A DNA stretch of 64,000 nt from Pseudomonas costantinii (GTDB taxonomy: Bacteria; Pseudomonadota; Gammaproteobacteria; Pseudomonadales; Pseudomonadaceae): positions 124,001-188,000 of the forward strand of contig NZ_MDDR01000035.1 of assembly GCF_001870435.1 (NCBI RefSeq). The letters are read 5' to 3'. Made by a program: the position numbers and the translations under genes. How positions within the stretch are numbered: position 1 is the first letter of the stretch; each line of letters starts with the position of its first letter. The notes under the pieces are model-generated. The model saw nothing but the letters and a program-made list of their open reading frames with translations. It was not told the origin of the DNA and did no database searches. Shown in pieces: positions 1 to 8,667 of the stretch.

Positions 1-477
1 TGGAGTCAGTTGCTGCAGGCGGACCATCAGGCGCTGGATCAGCTCACGACGCATTTCCTTGCGGACCTGGGTGACTTCCGAGTCCGAACCCACGAGGTTG
101 TTACCGTCGTGGCTGACGACCTTCTGCACTTCAACCTTGTCACCCATCAATGGCAATTGGTCGCGGCCACGCAGTTCATAGACAAGCTTCGTGTTCAGCT
201 CAATGTCCGACGAACGGCCGGCACTGGCGTAGCTGAGGTTACGCTGGGTTTCTTGCTCGTCCGCCAGGAACAGTTTGTAGGTCGCGCCGGTGTAAACGTG
301 CACTCCGCTGTTTTCCAGGGTCTGGCGCAGTTGAATCACCGTCTCGCCATAGGCGTTGCGGGCGCTGACGTCCAGTTCCTTGATAGTCAGTTCATTGGTG
401 CCGGTACCGCGCAGCTGGAAGCCGCAAGCGCTCAGCAGCACAGCAAGGCCCATCACCAGCAAATTGCGTTTGATCAT
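1..477 (-). CDS. lptE: LPS-assembly lipoprotein LptE (3' end cut by window edge)
   Basis: Outer-membrane lipoprotein that plugs the LptD barrel and helps insert lipopolysaccharide. The visible 159 codons begin MIKRNLLVMGLAVLLSACGF, a lipoprotein signal with lipobox LSAC (Cys18). The frame stays open to the window edge, so the C-terminus is missing; the family is usually about 200 residues. It lies directly downstream of leuS on the same strand, the conserved leuS-lptE(-holA) order of gammaproteobacteria, with an 89-bp gap that contains a GC-rich hairpin. Confidence 0.93.
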   Translation of the reverse strand, partial: MIKRNLLVMGLAVLLSACGFQLRGTGTNELTIKELDVSARNAYGETVIQLRQTLENSGVHVYTGATYKLFLADEQETQRNLSYASAGRSSDIELNTKLVYELRGRDQLPLMGDKVEVQKVVSHDGNNLVGSDSEVTQVRKEMRRELIQRLMVRLQQLTP

Positions 478-533
478 TTTGTTGCTCCCCTTGAAACCAT
501 GTCGGCCTTATCGAGGCCTTGGAGGTTTTGTTC

Positions 534-557
534 GGCGCAGGGCTCAAGCCCTGCGCC
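534..557. terminator. GC-rich hairpin between leuS and lptE
   Basis: GGCGCAGGGCT at 534-544 pairs perfectly with AGCCCTGCGCC at 547-557. It sits about 10 bases beyond the leuS stop and upstream of lptE on the same strand. No clear T-tract follows, so it may act as an RNA-stability or partial attenuation element rather than a full terminator. Confidence 0.45.
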
Positions 558-566
558 CGATCCGAT

Positions 567-3173
567 TTAGCTGGCGACGATGTTGACCAGTTTGCCGGGC
601 ACTACGATCACTTTGCGGATCGTCAGGCCTTCGGTAAAACGCAGCACGTTTTCGTTGATGCGCGCGGCGGCTTCGACGTCTTCACGGCTGGCACTGGCTG
701 GCATGTCGATCTGGCCACGCAGTTTGCCGTTGACCTGGATCACCAGTTGCAGCGTGTCCTGTACCAGGGCGCTGTCATCCTGTACCGGCCAGCGGGCATC
801 AATGACCGCGCCGCTGTGGCCCAAGCGGCTCCACAGGTCGTGGCTGATGTGCGGCGTGATCGGTGCCAGCAGCAAGGTGACCGTTTCCAGGCCTTCCTGT
901 ACCAGCGCGCGGTCCTGTTCGGAGGTTTGCGGTGCTTTTTCCAGCACGTTCATCAGCGTCATCACCTGGGCGATGGCGGTGTTGAATTTGTGGTTCTGCC
1001 CCACGTCCTGGCTGGCTTGGCGGATGGCCAGGTGAGTGCTGCGACGAATGGCTTTCTGCTCATCGTTCAGGCCTGCCACGTCCAGTTTGCCCGGCAGACC
1101 CTGGCTGACATGGGCGTGGGCCAGGCGCCAGACGCGCTTGAGGAAACGGTGCGAGCCTTCGACGCCGGAGTCGGACCATTCCGCGCTCATGTCAGGCGGC
1201 GAGGCAAACATCATGAACAGGCGGCAGGTGTCGGCACCGAACTGGTCGATCATCGACTGAGGGTCGACACCGTTGTTCTTCGACTTGGCCATCTTCTCGG
1301 TGCCGCCGATTTCCACCGGCAGGCCGTCGGCGATCAGCTTGGCGCTGATGACCTTGGCTTTGCTGTCACGCTCGAGCTCGACGTCGGCTGGGTTGAACCA
1401 GGTGTAGGCGCCATTGGCTTCGCGGCGATAGTAAGTCTCGGCGATCACCATGCCTTGGGTCAGCAGGTTCTTGAACGGCTCATCGGAGCTCACCAAGCCT
1501 TCGTCGCGCATCAGCTTGTGGAAGAAGCGCGCGTAGAGCAGGTGAAGAATGGCGTGTTCGATACCACCGATGTACTGATCCACCGGCAACCAATGGTCGG
1601 CCGCTGATTTTTCCACCAGGCCGCCCTCGTAGTGTGGCGAGGCGTAGCGGGCGTAGTACCACGAGGACTCGACGAAGGTGTCCATGGTGTCGGTTTCACG
1701 CTTGGCAGGCTGGCCGCATTTCGGGCAGCTGCATTCGTAGAACTCGGGCATGCGTGCCAGTGGCGAACCTGCGCCATCCGGTACCACATCTTCCGGCAGG
1801 ACTACCGGCAATTGGTCTTCCGGCACCGGCACGTCACCGCAGGTTTTGCAGTGGATGATCGGGATCGGGCAGCCCCAGTAGCGCTGACGGCTGATGCCCC
1901 AGTCGCGCAGGCGGAACTGGGTGCGCGAGGCACCGAGGTTTTTCTTGATCAGCGCGACTTCGATGGCGTCAAAAGCGCCTTGGAAATCCAGTCCATCGAA
2001 CTCACCGGAGTTGATCAGGGTGCCGTGCTCGCCGTAGGCGTCTTGCCACGGGGCCGGGTTGGTGTCACCTGAGCTGGTGCGTACCACGGACTTGATCGGC
2101 AGGCTGTACTTGGTGGCGAACTCGAAGTCGCGCTCGTCGTGGGCCGGTACTGCCATTACTGCGCCATCGCCGTAATGCATCAGCACGTAGTTGGCGACCC
2201 ATACCGGCAACTTCTCGCCAGTCAGCGGGTGCTCGACGAACAGACCGGTCGGCAGGCCTTTTTTCTCTTGTGTGGCAACGTCGGCTTCGGCCACGCTGCC
2301 GCCTTTGCATTCGGCGATGAACGCCTGCAGCTCAGGGTTGTTCTGTGCGGCTTGGGTGGCCAGTGGGTGTTCGGCGGCCACGGCGACGTAAGTCGCTCCC
2401 ATTAAAGTATCCGGACGGGTGGTAAAGACTTTCAGTGCGCCCGCTTCGCCGATCGAATCGACGTTGTACGGGAACTGCACTTCCATGCCCTTGGATTTAC
2501 CAATCCAGTTACGCTGCATGGTCTTGACCTGTTCAGGCCAGCCCGGCAGGTCGTCGAGGCTCGACAAGAGTTCATCCGCGTAGGCGGTGATCTTGAAGTA
2601 GTACATCGGGATTTCGCGCTTTTCGATCAGCGCGCCGGAACGCCAGCCGCGACCGTCGATGACCTGTTCGTTGGCCAGAACGGTCTGGTCGATCGGGTCC
2701 CAGTTCACGGTGCCGCTCTTTTTGTAGATCACACCTTTTTCGAACAGGCGAGTGAACAGCCATTGTTCCCAGCGGTAGTAATCCGGCTTGCAGGTGGTCA
2801 CTTCGCGGGACCAGTCAACCGCCAGGCCCAGGCTGCGCAGTTGGGTCTTCATGTAGGCGATGTTTTCGTAGGTCCACTTGGCGGGCGCTACGTTGTTTTT
2901 CATCGCGGCGTTTTCCGCCGGCATGCCGAAGGCGTCCCAACCCATAGGTTGCAGGACGTTCTTGCCGAGCATGCGCTGGTAGCGGGAAATCACGTCACCG
3001 ATGGTGTAGTTACGCACGTGCCCCATGTGTAGCTTGCCGCTGGGGTAAGGGAACATCGATAGGCAATAGAAAGTCTCCTTGCCTGGCTGTTCACTGACTT
3101 CAAAGGACTTTTGCTCGTCCCAGAAGGTTTGGGCGGCATTTTCTATTTCACGGGGCTGATATTGTTCGTGCAT
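567..3173 (-). CDS. leuS: Leucyl-tRNA synthetase
   Basis: Class Ia aminoacyl-tRNA synthetase that charges tRNA-Leu and edits misactivated amino acids. It is 868 residues from the start at MHEQYQPREI, a normal bacterial LeuRS length. An in-frame start 23 codons upstream would add a non-conserved stretch and was not used. The HIGH motif appears as HMGH at residues 49-52, and the KMSKS loop as KMAKS in EKMAKSKNNGVDP in the C-terminal half. The CP1 editing domain lies between them, with TRPDTLMGATYVA visible. It is the first gene of a leuS-lptE transcription unit. Confidence 0.98.
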   Translation of the reverse strand: MHEQYQPREIENAAQTFWDEQKSFEVSEQPGKETFYCLSMFPYPSGKLHMGHVRNYTIGDVISRYQRMLGKNVLQPMGWDAFGMPAENAAMKNNVAPAKWTYENIAYMKTQLRSLGLAVDWSREVTTCKPDYYRWEQWLFTRLFEKGVIYKKSGTVNWDPIDQTVLANEQVIDGRGWRSGALIEKREIPMYYFKITAYADELLSSLDDLPGWPEQVKTMQRNWIGKSKGMEVQFPYNVDSIGEAGALKVFTTRPDTLMGATYVAVAAEHPLATQAAQNNPELQAFIAECKGGSVAEADVATQEKKGLPTGLFVEHPLTGEKLPVWVANYVLMHYGDGAVMAVPAHDERDFEFATKYSLPIKSVVRTSSGDTNPAPWQDAYGEHGTLINSGEFDGLDFQGAFDAIEVALIKKNLGASRTQFRLRDWGISRQRYWGCPIPIIHCKTCGDVPVPEDQLPVVLPEDVVPDGAGSPLARMPEFYECSCPKCGQPAKRETDTMDTFVESSWYYARYASPHYEGGLVEKSAADHWLPVDQYIGGIEHAILHLLYARFFHKLMRDEGLVSSDEPFKNLLTQGMVIAETYYRREANGAYTWFNPADVELERDSKAKVISAKLIADGLPVEIGGTEKMAKSKNNGVDPQSMIDQFGADTCRLFMMFASPPDMSAEWSDSGVEGSHRFLKRVWRLAHAHVSQGLPGKLDVAGLNDEQKAIRRSTHLAIRQASQDVGQNHKFNTAIAQVMTLMNVLEKAPQTSEQDRALVQEGLETVTLLLAPITPHISHDLWSRLGHSGAVIDARWPVQDDSALVQDTLQLVIQVNGKLRGQIDMPASASREDVEAAARINENVLRFTEGLTIRKVIVVPGKLVNIVAS

Positions 3174-3434
3174 GGCTACTTTTGAACTGAATAGGGGTGG
3201 CCTAATCCTCTTCGGTGCAGCGTTCAGGATGATCGACACCAAAAAGTGGCGCGTCCGTGCCCAAACCCTGCGGGAAGTGGAGTTACAGGAAGCGCCGTAG
3301 CATACATGACCCCACTCTATCGAGGGAAACCCTGATTACGCGGCCGAGGCCGTCTGTCGCGGCGTCAGGCAGGCGCAGCCACGGGGACTACGCTGTTTAT
3401 TGGGGAGCAAGTCTTTCTTCAATGAGGTGAGGGG

Positions 3435-3752
3435 ATGGTTGAATCGCAGCGAACTTTAACGAAACCGCAGTTGTACGAAGGACTGATCGACCGTTTGGGT
3501 CTGGCATTGGATGCAGCAAGAACCGCTGGCCGATTGCGTGATGAGCGGCCTGTGGAATTGGAGTTGCGAGGCTTGAGCCAGGCAGAACTTGAATTGATCA
3601 AGGGTTATCTGGCGTTGAATCACTACCGTGCCTCTTATGGGCAGGCTTCCCCGCCAGCCCAAGAGCTCTCGCGTTCGGCCAAGGTTATATGGCTGAAGGA
3701 TGTGGCTGCTGGCCGCGGGCCTGAAAAACTTCGGGCCGTACGGTGCAAGTGA
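3435..3752 (+). CDS. Small conserved protein, possibly a zinc-ribbon-less YbeL/DUF1451 relative
   Basis: Soluble 105-residue protein, mostly helical and charged, with LYEGLIDRLGLALDAAR followed by LSQAELELIKGYL. A good ribosome site (GAGGTGAGGGG) precedes the ATG. It is divergent from leuS, the position occupied in E. coli by ybeL (DUF1451). The N-terminal helical pattern loosely recalls that family, but the C-terminal CxxC zinc ribbon is missing: the only Cys is two residues from the end. The 260 bases between it and leuS hold the divergent promoters; no other gene was seen there. The function is unknown. Confidence 0.6.
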   Translation: MVESQRTLTKPQLYEGLIDRLGLALDAARTAGRLRDERPVELELRGLSQAELELIKGYLALNHYRASYGQASPPAQELSRSAKVIWLKDVAAGRGPEKLRAVRCK

Positions 3753-3826
3753 AGCACAGTGTTATCCATTAGCCTTCTCGATATGTGCTGGTAAAGATTG
3801 TCGCTAAATCACGTTGCATTTAGGCT

Positions 3827-3850
3827 TCGGGCATCTTTGGAGATGCCCGA
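3827..3850 (+). promoter_or_regulatory. Hairpin enclosing the ribosome site and start of ydcF
   Basis: TCGGGCATCT (3827-3836) and AGATGCCCGA (3841-3850) form a perfect 10-bp stem with a TTGG loop. The likely Shine-Dalgarno GGAG (3839-3842) is in the loop and stem, and the A of the ATG start is the last paired base. Folding would mask translation initiation. A short T-run follows at 3854-3857, so attenuation is an alternative role. Confidence 0.5.
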
Positions 3851-4611
3851 TGCCTTTTCGTTATTTCATTAAACAATTGCTGTTGCCGCCCGGCATTTTC
3901 TTGCTGTTGCTCGCGTTTGCCTGGTGGTTTCGTAAAAGCCGTCCCCGCCTGGCCGGGTTCTGCTTTGCCGCAGGCTTCGGTGGTATGTGGCTGATGAGCT
4001 TGCCGGTGATGGTGCAGTGGGGCGCGCATGCCCTGGAAACGGAGCCGCCCTTGACCCGCGAAGAGTGGGCAACGCTGGCTCAGCGTGCCGACGCGATTGT
4101 GGTGCTGGGCTCTGGGCGAGAGCGTGGTGACCCCGCGTGGGGCTCGGACCAACCCACCGGGGTTGGGCTTGAACGTCAGCGTTATGCCGCGCGACTGGCC
4201 AAGGCGTCTGGGTTGCCAGTGTTGACCAGCGGCGGCCTGCACTATGGCACCCCGCCGAGTGAGGCCGAACTGATGGCTGTGTCGATGCAGGATGACTTCG
4301 GCGTCACGGTGCGCTGGAAGGAAGAACGCAGCCGTACCACCTGGGAAAACGCGCAGATGAGTGCCGAGATTCTGTTGCCGCAAGGCATCAAGCGTGTGGT
4401 GGTGGTGACCCAGGCCTGGCATATGCCTCGCTCGGTGTGGAGCTTTGAAAAGGCCGGTTTCACCGTGGTGCCAGGGCCGGTGGGCTTTCTGGGCGTGGAC
4501 AATGCCCGGCCATTGGGCGGCTGGATGCCCGAGTTCGTGTCGGTGTGGCGCAGCGGGCAACTGATCAATGAGGCGGTGGGGCAGGTGGGGTATCGGTTGT
4601 TTTACCGGTAA
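3850..4611 (+). CDS. YdcF/ElyC family DUF218 membrane protein
   Basis: This 253-residue protein begins MPFRYFIKQLLLPPG with two N-terminal membrane segments (about residues 8-28 and 36-58). A DUF218 domain follows from about residue 80, opening with DAIVVLGSGRERG and continuing with SGGLHYG and VVVTQAWHMPRS. E. coli ElyC and SanA of this family affect envelope and peptidoglycan integrity; the reaction is not established. The start at 3850 was chosen because upstream codons are not membrane-like. It is convergent with lnt across a shared REP-like terminator. Confidence 0.85.
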   Translation: MPFRYFIKQLLLPPGIFLLLLAFAWWFRKSRPRLAGFCFAAGFGGMWLMSLPVMVQWGAHALETEPPLTREEWATLAQRADAIVVLGSGRERGDPAWGSDQPTGVGLERQRYAARLAKASGLPVLTSGGLHYGTPPSEAELMAVSMQDDFGVTVRWKEERSRTTWENAQMSAEILLPQGIKRVVVVTQAWHMPRSVWSFEKAGFTVVPGPVGFLGVDNARPLGGWMPEFVSVWRSGQLINEAVGQVGYRLFYR

Positions 4612-4626
4612 GTCGCAGCACAGTAG

Positions 4627-4666
4627 ACCCAATGTGGAAGCAGGCAAGCCAGTTCCCACATTGGGT
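4627..4666. terminator. Bidirectional terminator / REP-like palindrome
   Basis: ACCCAATGTGG (4627-4637) pairs with CCACATTGGGT (4656-4666), and TTTTG follows on the plus strand. The loop contains the GGCAAGCCAG core of the local REP family. It lies between the convergent ydcF and lnt genes. Confidence 0.65.
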
Positions 4667-4680
4667 TTTGTGTTTGCCTG

Positions 4681-6204
4681 CTAGACGGTTTTAGACATCC
4701 GACCTGCCAGCAACGCCCAGCCAAACAACACCAGGCACACAATGATCAATGGCCACGAGCGCCATTGCAGGTACGGCGTCAGGTTGTGCATCGGTACGAC
4801 TTCGCCGTAGAGAATTCCGCGCTCGAACTGCGGGATTTGCTCGGTGATCTGTCCAAACGGGTTGATCAGGCCAGTCACGCCATTGTTGGTCGCGCGGATC
4901 ATCCAGCGGCCAGCTTCCAGCGCGCGCATTTGCGCCATTTGCAGGTGTTGCAGTGGGCCGATTGAACGGCCGAACCAGGTGTCGTTGCTGATGGTCAGCA
5001 ACAGATCGCTCTGGGCCGACAGGCCGGCAGCGAATTCCGGGTACACCACTTCATAGCAAATGAACGGCGCAATCTGATAGCCCTTGGCCTGCAACATGGC
5101 TTGGTCGGCTGGGCCACGAGCGAAGTCCGACATCGGCAAGTCGAAGAAGGCAATCAGCCCGCGCAGCATGTCTTGCAGAGGTACATATTCGCCAAAGGGC
5201 ACCAGCTTCTGCTTCAAGTAAGTGCCTTCGCCTTCACCCAGCACAGTGATGCCGTTGAAGTAGCGCTTCTGATGGTGCACTTCCTGGCGAATCGGTACGC
5301 CGGTGATCAGCGCGGTGTGCCGGTCGGCGGCAAACTTGCCCATCATGCCCAAATAGCCTTCGACGGAATCCTTGAGCACCGGTACTGCAGTTTCCGGCCA
5401 CACCAGCAGGTCGACACGCTTGGAGCTGAAGCTCATGTCCCGGTACAGCGCCAACTGTGCATTGAGCTGCTCGGGGTCCCACTTCATGCTTTGTTCGACG
5501 TTGCCCTGAATCGCAGCCACGCTCAGTGGTGCGCCGGACGGTGCGGTCCAAGCGTGATGCTTGAGCGCAAGGCCAATGGCCCACGGCGCAACCAACAGCA
5601 CCAGGCCAGCGCCGATAAAGCCGTTGCGCTTGGTTGCCAGCAGGCGCGGCAGGTTGCACAGCACCGCGGCGGTCAGCGCGAGGGCAAAGGAAATCAGCCA
5701 CATTCCGCCCAGCGGCGCGAGGCCGGTCAGCGGGCCGTCCAGCTGGCTGTAGCCGGAGTACAGCCACGGGAAGCCGGTGAGGAACCAGCCACGAAACGCT
5801 TCCTGGCCGACCCACAACGCAGCAAAGGTCAGGGCATCGGCCAACGGCGCTTCATTGCGGCGCAGCCAGCGTGCCCACAGCCAGGCGGGTAGGGCAAAGA
5901 ACCAGGCGATGGCGGCGGTAAACAACAGCATCAAAAAGCCAGCCAGCAGCACCGAAGCGCCGCCGAAGTGGTGGATGCTGTAGTAGATCCAGCTGGTGCC
6001 GGCGCCAAACAGGCCGAAGCCGAAACACCAGCCACGGCCCAGGGCCTGGCGTGGCGTCAAATCCCGCAGCCCGATATAGAACAATCCGACTGCCACCAGT
6101 GCAAACGGCCACAGATCGAACGGCGCCAGCGCCAGGGTAGTGATGGCGCCAGCCACCACGGCCAGCAAGTTACCGGGCCAGCCGGGTGCGATGAGACGGC
6201 GCAT
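4681..6204 (-). CDS. lnt: Apolipoprotein N-acyltransferase
   Basis: Inner-membrane enzyme that N-acylates the N-terminal Cys of lipoproteins. It has 507 residues: several N-terminal membrane helices (to about residue 215), then a periplasmic nitrilase-like domain, then a final helix near residues 480-500. The catalytic triad is visible as Glu271 (VWPETAVPV), Lys333 (KLVPFGEYVP) and Cys383 (FICYEVVYPE), close to E. coli Glu267/Lys335/Cys387. It is the last gene of the ybeZ-ybeY-corC-lnt operon, 8 bases after corC. Confidence 0.97.
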   Translation of the reverse strand: MRRLIAPGWPGNLLAVVAGAITTLALAPFDLWPFALVAVGLFYIGLRDLTPRQALGRGWCFGFGLFGAGTSWIYYSIHHFGGASVLLAGFLMLLFTAAIAWFFALPAWLWARWLRRNEAPLADALTFAALWVGQEAFRGWFLTGFPWLYSGYSQLDGPLTGLAPLGGMWLISFALALTAAVLCNLPRLLATKRNGFIGAGLVLLVAPWAIGLALKHHAWTAPSGAPLSVAAIQGNVEQSMKWDPEQLNAQLALYRDMSFSSKRVDLLVWPETAVPVLKDSVEGYLGMMGKFAADRHTALITGVPIRQEVHHQKRYFNGITVLGEGEGTYLKQKLVPFGEYVPLQDMLRGLIAFFDLPMSDFARGPADQAMLQAKGYQIAPFICYEVVYPEFAAGLSAQSDLLLTISNDTWFGRSIGPLQHLQMAQMRALEAGRWMIRATNNGVTGLINPFGQITEQIPQFERGILYGEVVPMHNLTPYLQWRSWPLIIVCLVLFGWALLAGRMSKTV

Positions 6205-6212
6205 GTCAGTCC

Positions 6213-7052
6213 TTAGCGGGCAATAGGTGTCAGGCGAATCAAGTGAATCCGGCGGCTATCGGCATTCAAGATGCGAAAGCGATACGCGCCAATCTCGGTG
6301 ATCTCGTTACGCTTAGGCAGATGGCCAAACGCACTCATCACCAAGCCGCCGACGGTGTCGAACTCATCGTCGGAGAACTCGCTGTCGAAGAACTCGTTGA
6401 AATTCTCGATCGGCGTCAGTGCCTTGATCAGGAAATCACCACTTGGCAGCGGCTTGATGTAGCTGTCTTCTTCAACGTCATGCTCGTCTTCGATGTCGCC
6501 GACGATCTGTTCCAGCACGTCTTCGATGGTCACAAGACCCGCTACGCCGCCGTATTCGTCAATCACAATGGCCATGTGATTGTGGTTGGCGCGGAATTCA
6601 CGCAGCAGCACATTCAGGCGTTTGGATTCAGGCACGAAGGTGGCCGGGCGCAGCAGATCCTTGATGTTGAAGTTGTCGCCGTTCTCCTTGAGGATCAGCG
6701 GCAACAGGTCCTTGGCCAGCAGGACACCCATGACGTCGTCATGGCTTTCACCGATCACCGGGTAGCGCGAGTGCGCCGAGTCGATCACGGCCGGGAGGAA
6801 TTCCCGTGGGGTCTGGGTCGCCTTGATGCTGATCATCTGCGAGCGCGGGACCATGATGTCCCGTACTTGCAGGTCAGCCACCTGGATGGCGCCTTCGACG
6901 ATGGCCAGCGCTTCGCTGTCCAGCAACTTGTTCTGATGGGCCTCGCGCAGCAGCTCCAGCAGCTCCTGGCGGTTTTTCGGCTCGTGGGCAAAAGCCTGGG
7001 TCAGTTTACCCAGCCATGACTTCTGCCCGTTGCTCGATCGGTCTTCGCTCAT
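6213..7052 (-). CDS. corC: CorC/YbeX transporter-associated CBS-domain protein
   Basis: Cytoplasmic 279-residue protein with two CBS domains (about residues 65-190; RDIMVPRSQM begins the first) and a C-terminal CorC_HlyC domain (about 205-279). The family is linked to Mg/Co homeostasis and, through YbeX, to ribosome metabolism. It sits between ybeY and lnt on the same strand, the order found in many gammaproteobacteria. The gap to ybeY is 42 bases, so one transcript is likely. Confidence 0.95.
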   Translation of the reverse strand: MSEDRSSNGQKSWLGKLTQAFAHEPKNRQELLELLREAHQNKLLDSEALAIVEGAIQVADLQVRDIMVPRSQMISIKATQTPREFLPAVIDSAHSRYPVIGESHDDVMGVLLAKDLLPLILKENGDNFNIKDLLRPATFVPESKRLNVLLREFRANHNHMAIVIDEYGGVAGLVTIEDVLEQIVGDIEDEHDVEEDSYIKPLPSGDFLIKALTPIENFNEFFDSEFSDDEFDTVGGLVMSAFGHLPKRNEITEIGAYRFRILNADSRRIHLIRLTPIAR

Positions 7053-7094
7053 AGCGATTACTCTAAATCCTTTGTTGTGTCAGTTAAGTGTTGA

Positions 7095-7553
7095 TCAGTT
7101 TTCGTCATCTGCATAAGGATCACGGTGACCCAATTCTGCAAGCAACGTTTGTTCCAGTGTTTCCATTTCCCAGGCTTCGTCATCGTCTATATGGTCGTAA
7201 CCCAAGAGATGCAAGCAGCCGTGGATGACCAGGTGGGCCCAATGGGCCTCAAGTTCCTTGCCTTGTTCCTTCGCTTCGCGCTCCACCACTTCGACGCAGA
7301 TCACCAGGTCGCCCAACAGTGGGATATCCAGTAACTCGTCCGGTACGTCGGCGGGGAAGGACAGCACGTTGGTCGCGTAATCCTTTTGGCGCCAAGTGTG
7401 ATTCAGCTCGCGGCCTTCGGGCTCATCCACCAGGCGGATGGTCAGTTCCGAGTCGGCGGTGCGCTGGCGCAGGGCCAGGGCGCACCATTGACGGAACTGC
7501 TCTTCACTGGGGGCGGGCGCTTGGGTGGCCAGTTGCAGGTCTAGCTCAAGCAT
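7095..7553 (-). CDS. ybeY: Endoribonuclease YbeY
   Basis: Zinc-dependent RNase involved in 16S rRNA 3'-end maturation and ribosome quality control. It is 152 residues from MLELDLQLATQ. The signature VIHGCLHLLGYDHIDDDE supplies three zinc-binding His residues, and NVLSFP is the other conserved motif. The chosen start overlaps the end of ybeZ by 8 bases, which suggests translational coupling. An in-frame start 11 codons upstream lies deeper in ybeZ and adds no conserved sequence. Confidence 0.97.
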   Translation of the reverse strand: MLELDLQLATQAPAPSEEQFRQWCALALRQRTADSELTIRLVDEPEGRELNHTWRQKDYATNVLSFPADVPDELLDIPLLGDLVICVEVVEREAKEQGKELEAHWAHLVIHGCLHLLGYDHIDDDEAWEMETLEQTLLAELGHRDPYADDEN

Positions 7554-8550
7554 CGCGGCGGGCATCCTTGGACAAACCATCGTCACGGTGTTCGAAGCGC
7601 TCGTAGGCTTCGACGATGCGCTGCACCAGCGGGTGACGCACCACGTCCTTGGGCGAGAAGTGCGTGAAACTGATGCCCGGCACGTCCTTGAGCACTTCGA
7701 TCACGTGACTCAAACCCGACTTGGTGCCCTTGGGCAGGTCAACCTGGGTGATGTCGCCGGTGATGATGGCCGTGGAGCCGAACCCGATGCGGGTCAGGAA
7801 CATCTTCATTTGCTCGACGGTGGTGTTCTGGCTTTCGTCGAGGATGATGAAACTGTTGCTCAAGGTACGGCCGCGCATGTAGGCCAGCGGGGCGATCTCG
7901 ATCACCTGGCGCTCGATCAGCTTGGCGACGTATTCAAAGCCGAGCATTTCATAGAGCGCGTCGTAGAGCGGGCGCAGGTACGGGTCGATCTTCTGTGCGA
8001 GGTCGCCGGGCAGGAAACCGAGCTTTTCGCCCGCTTCGACCGCCGGGCGAACCAGCAGGATGCGGCGCACTTGCTCGCGCTCAAGGGCATCCACTGCGCA
8101 GGCCACGGCCAGGTAGGTCTTGCCGGTACCGGCGGGGCCGATGCCGAAATTGATGTCGTTGCCGAGGATTGCCTTGACGTACTTCTGCTGGTTCAAGCCC
8201 TTTGGGCGAATCATGCCTTTTTTGGTGCGCAAGGCCACGCTGGCTTCCGCCACCGGGTTGTTGGCCAAATCTTCTACGGCAGACTCCTGCAGGTACAGGT
8301 GTACGGTCTCCGGCGACAGCTCACTACCCTTGGTTTCGCGGTAGAGGCGGCGGAGCAGGTTTTCTGCAGACTTGGTGTGCGGGGCTTCACCGATGAGCTC
8401 GAACTGATTGCCGCGGTTGCGGATCTCGATGCTCATGCGTTGTTCGATCAGGCGCAGGTGCTCGTCGAACTGTCCGCACAGGTTGGCGAAACGGCGAGCC
8501 TCAAAGGGCTCGAGGAGAAAACGATGGGGTTCTACTATGGGTGCGTTCAA
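7546..8550 (-). CDS. ybeZ: PhoH-like ATPase YbeZ
   Basis: P-loop ATPase/helicase-like partner of YbeY. Walker A is GPAGTGKTYLA, Walker B is FIILDESQN, and LVRPAVEAGEKLGFLPGD is typical of PhoH proteins. No ATG is available near the conserved N-terminus (NAPIVEPHRFLLEP). A TTG at 8550 places the start exactly there and gives 334 residues. A GTG at 8622 would add 24 non-conserved residues. First gene of ybeZ-ybeY-corC-lnt; miaB ends 118 bases upstream on the same strand. Confidence 0.93.
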   Translation of the reverse strand: MNAPIVEPHRFLLEPFEARRFANLCGQFDEHLRLIEQRMSIEIRNRGNQFELIGEAPHTKSAENLLRRLYRETKGSELSPETVHLYLQESAVEDLANNPVAEASVALRTKKGMIRPKGLNQQKYVKAILGNDINFGIGPAGTGKTYLAVACAVDALEREQVRRILLVRPAVEAGEKLGFLPGDLAQKIDPYLRPLYDALYEMLGFEYVAKLIERQVIEIAPLAYMRGRTLSNSFIILDESQNTTVEQMKMFLTRIGFGSTAIITGDITQVDLPKGTKSGLSHVIEVLKDVPGISFTHFSPKDVVRHPLVQRIVEAYERFEHRDDGLSKDARRDA

Positions 8551-8667
8551 GGTCGCTTTTAGCCGCCCTTTGGCAGTTGAGGTAAAGAGAGGATAACGCC
8601 AGCCGCCGGTGTGCGAAAGCACTTATATAGCTAAGCCTACGGCTGGCGAATGATCACAAAACCGCTG

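Noticed and set aside
1..3000. Long plus-strand open frames opposite lptE and leuS (for example 519-1607)
   Set aside because: They are antisense to conserved genes with clear motifs, lack ribosome sites, and arise from high-GC codon bias.
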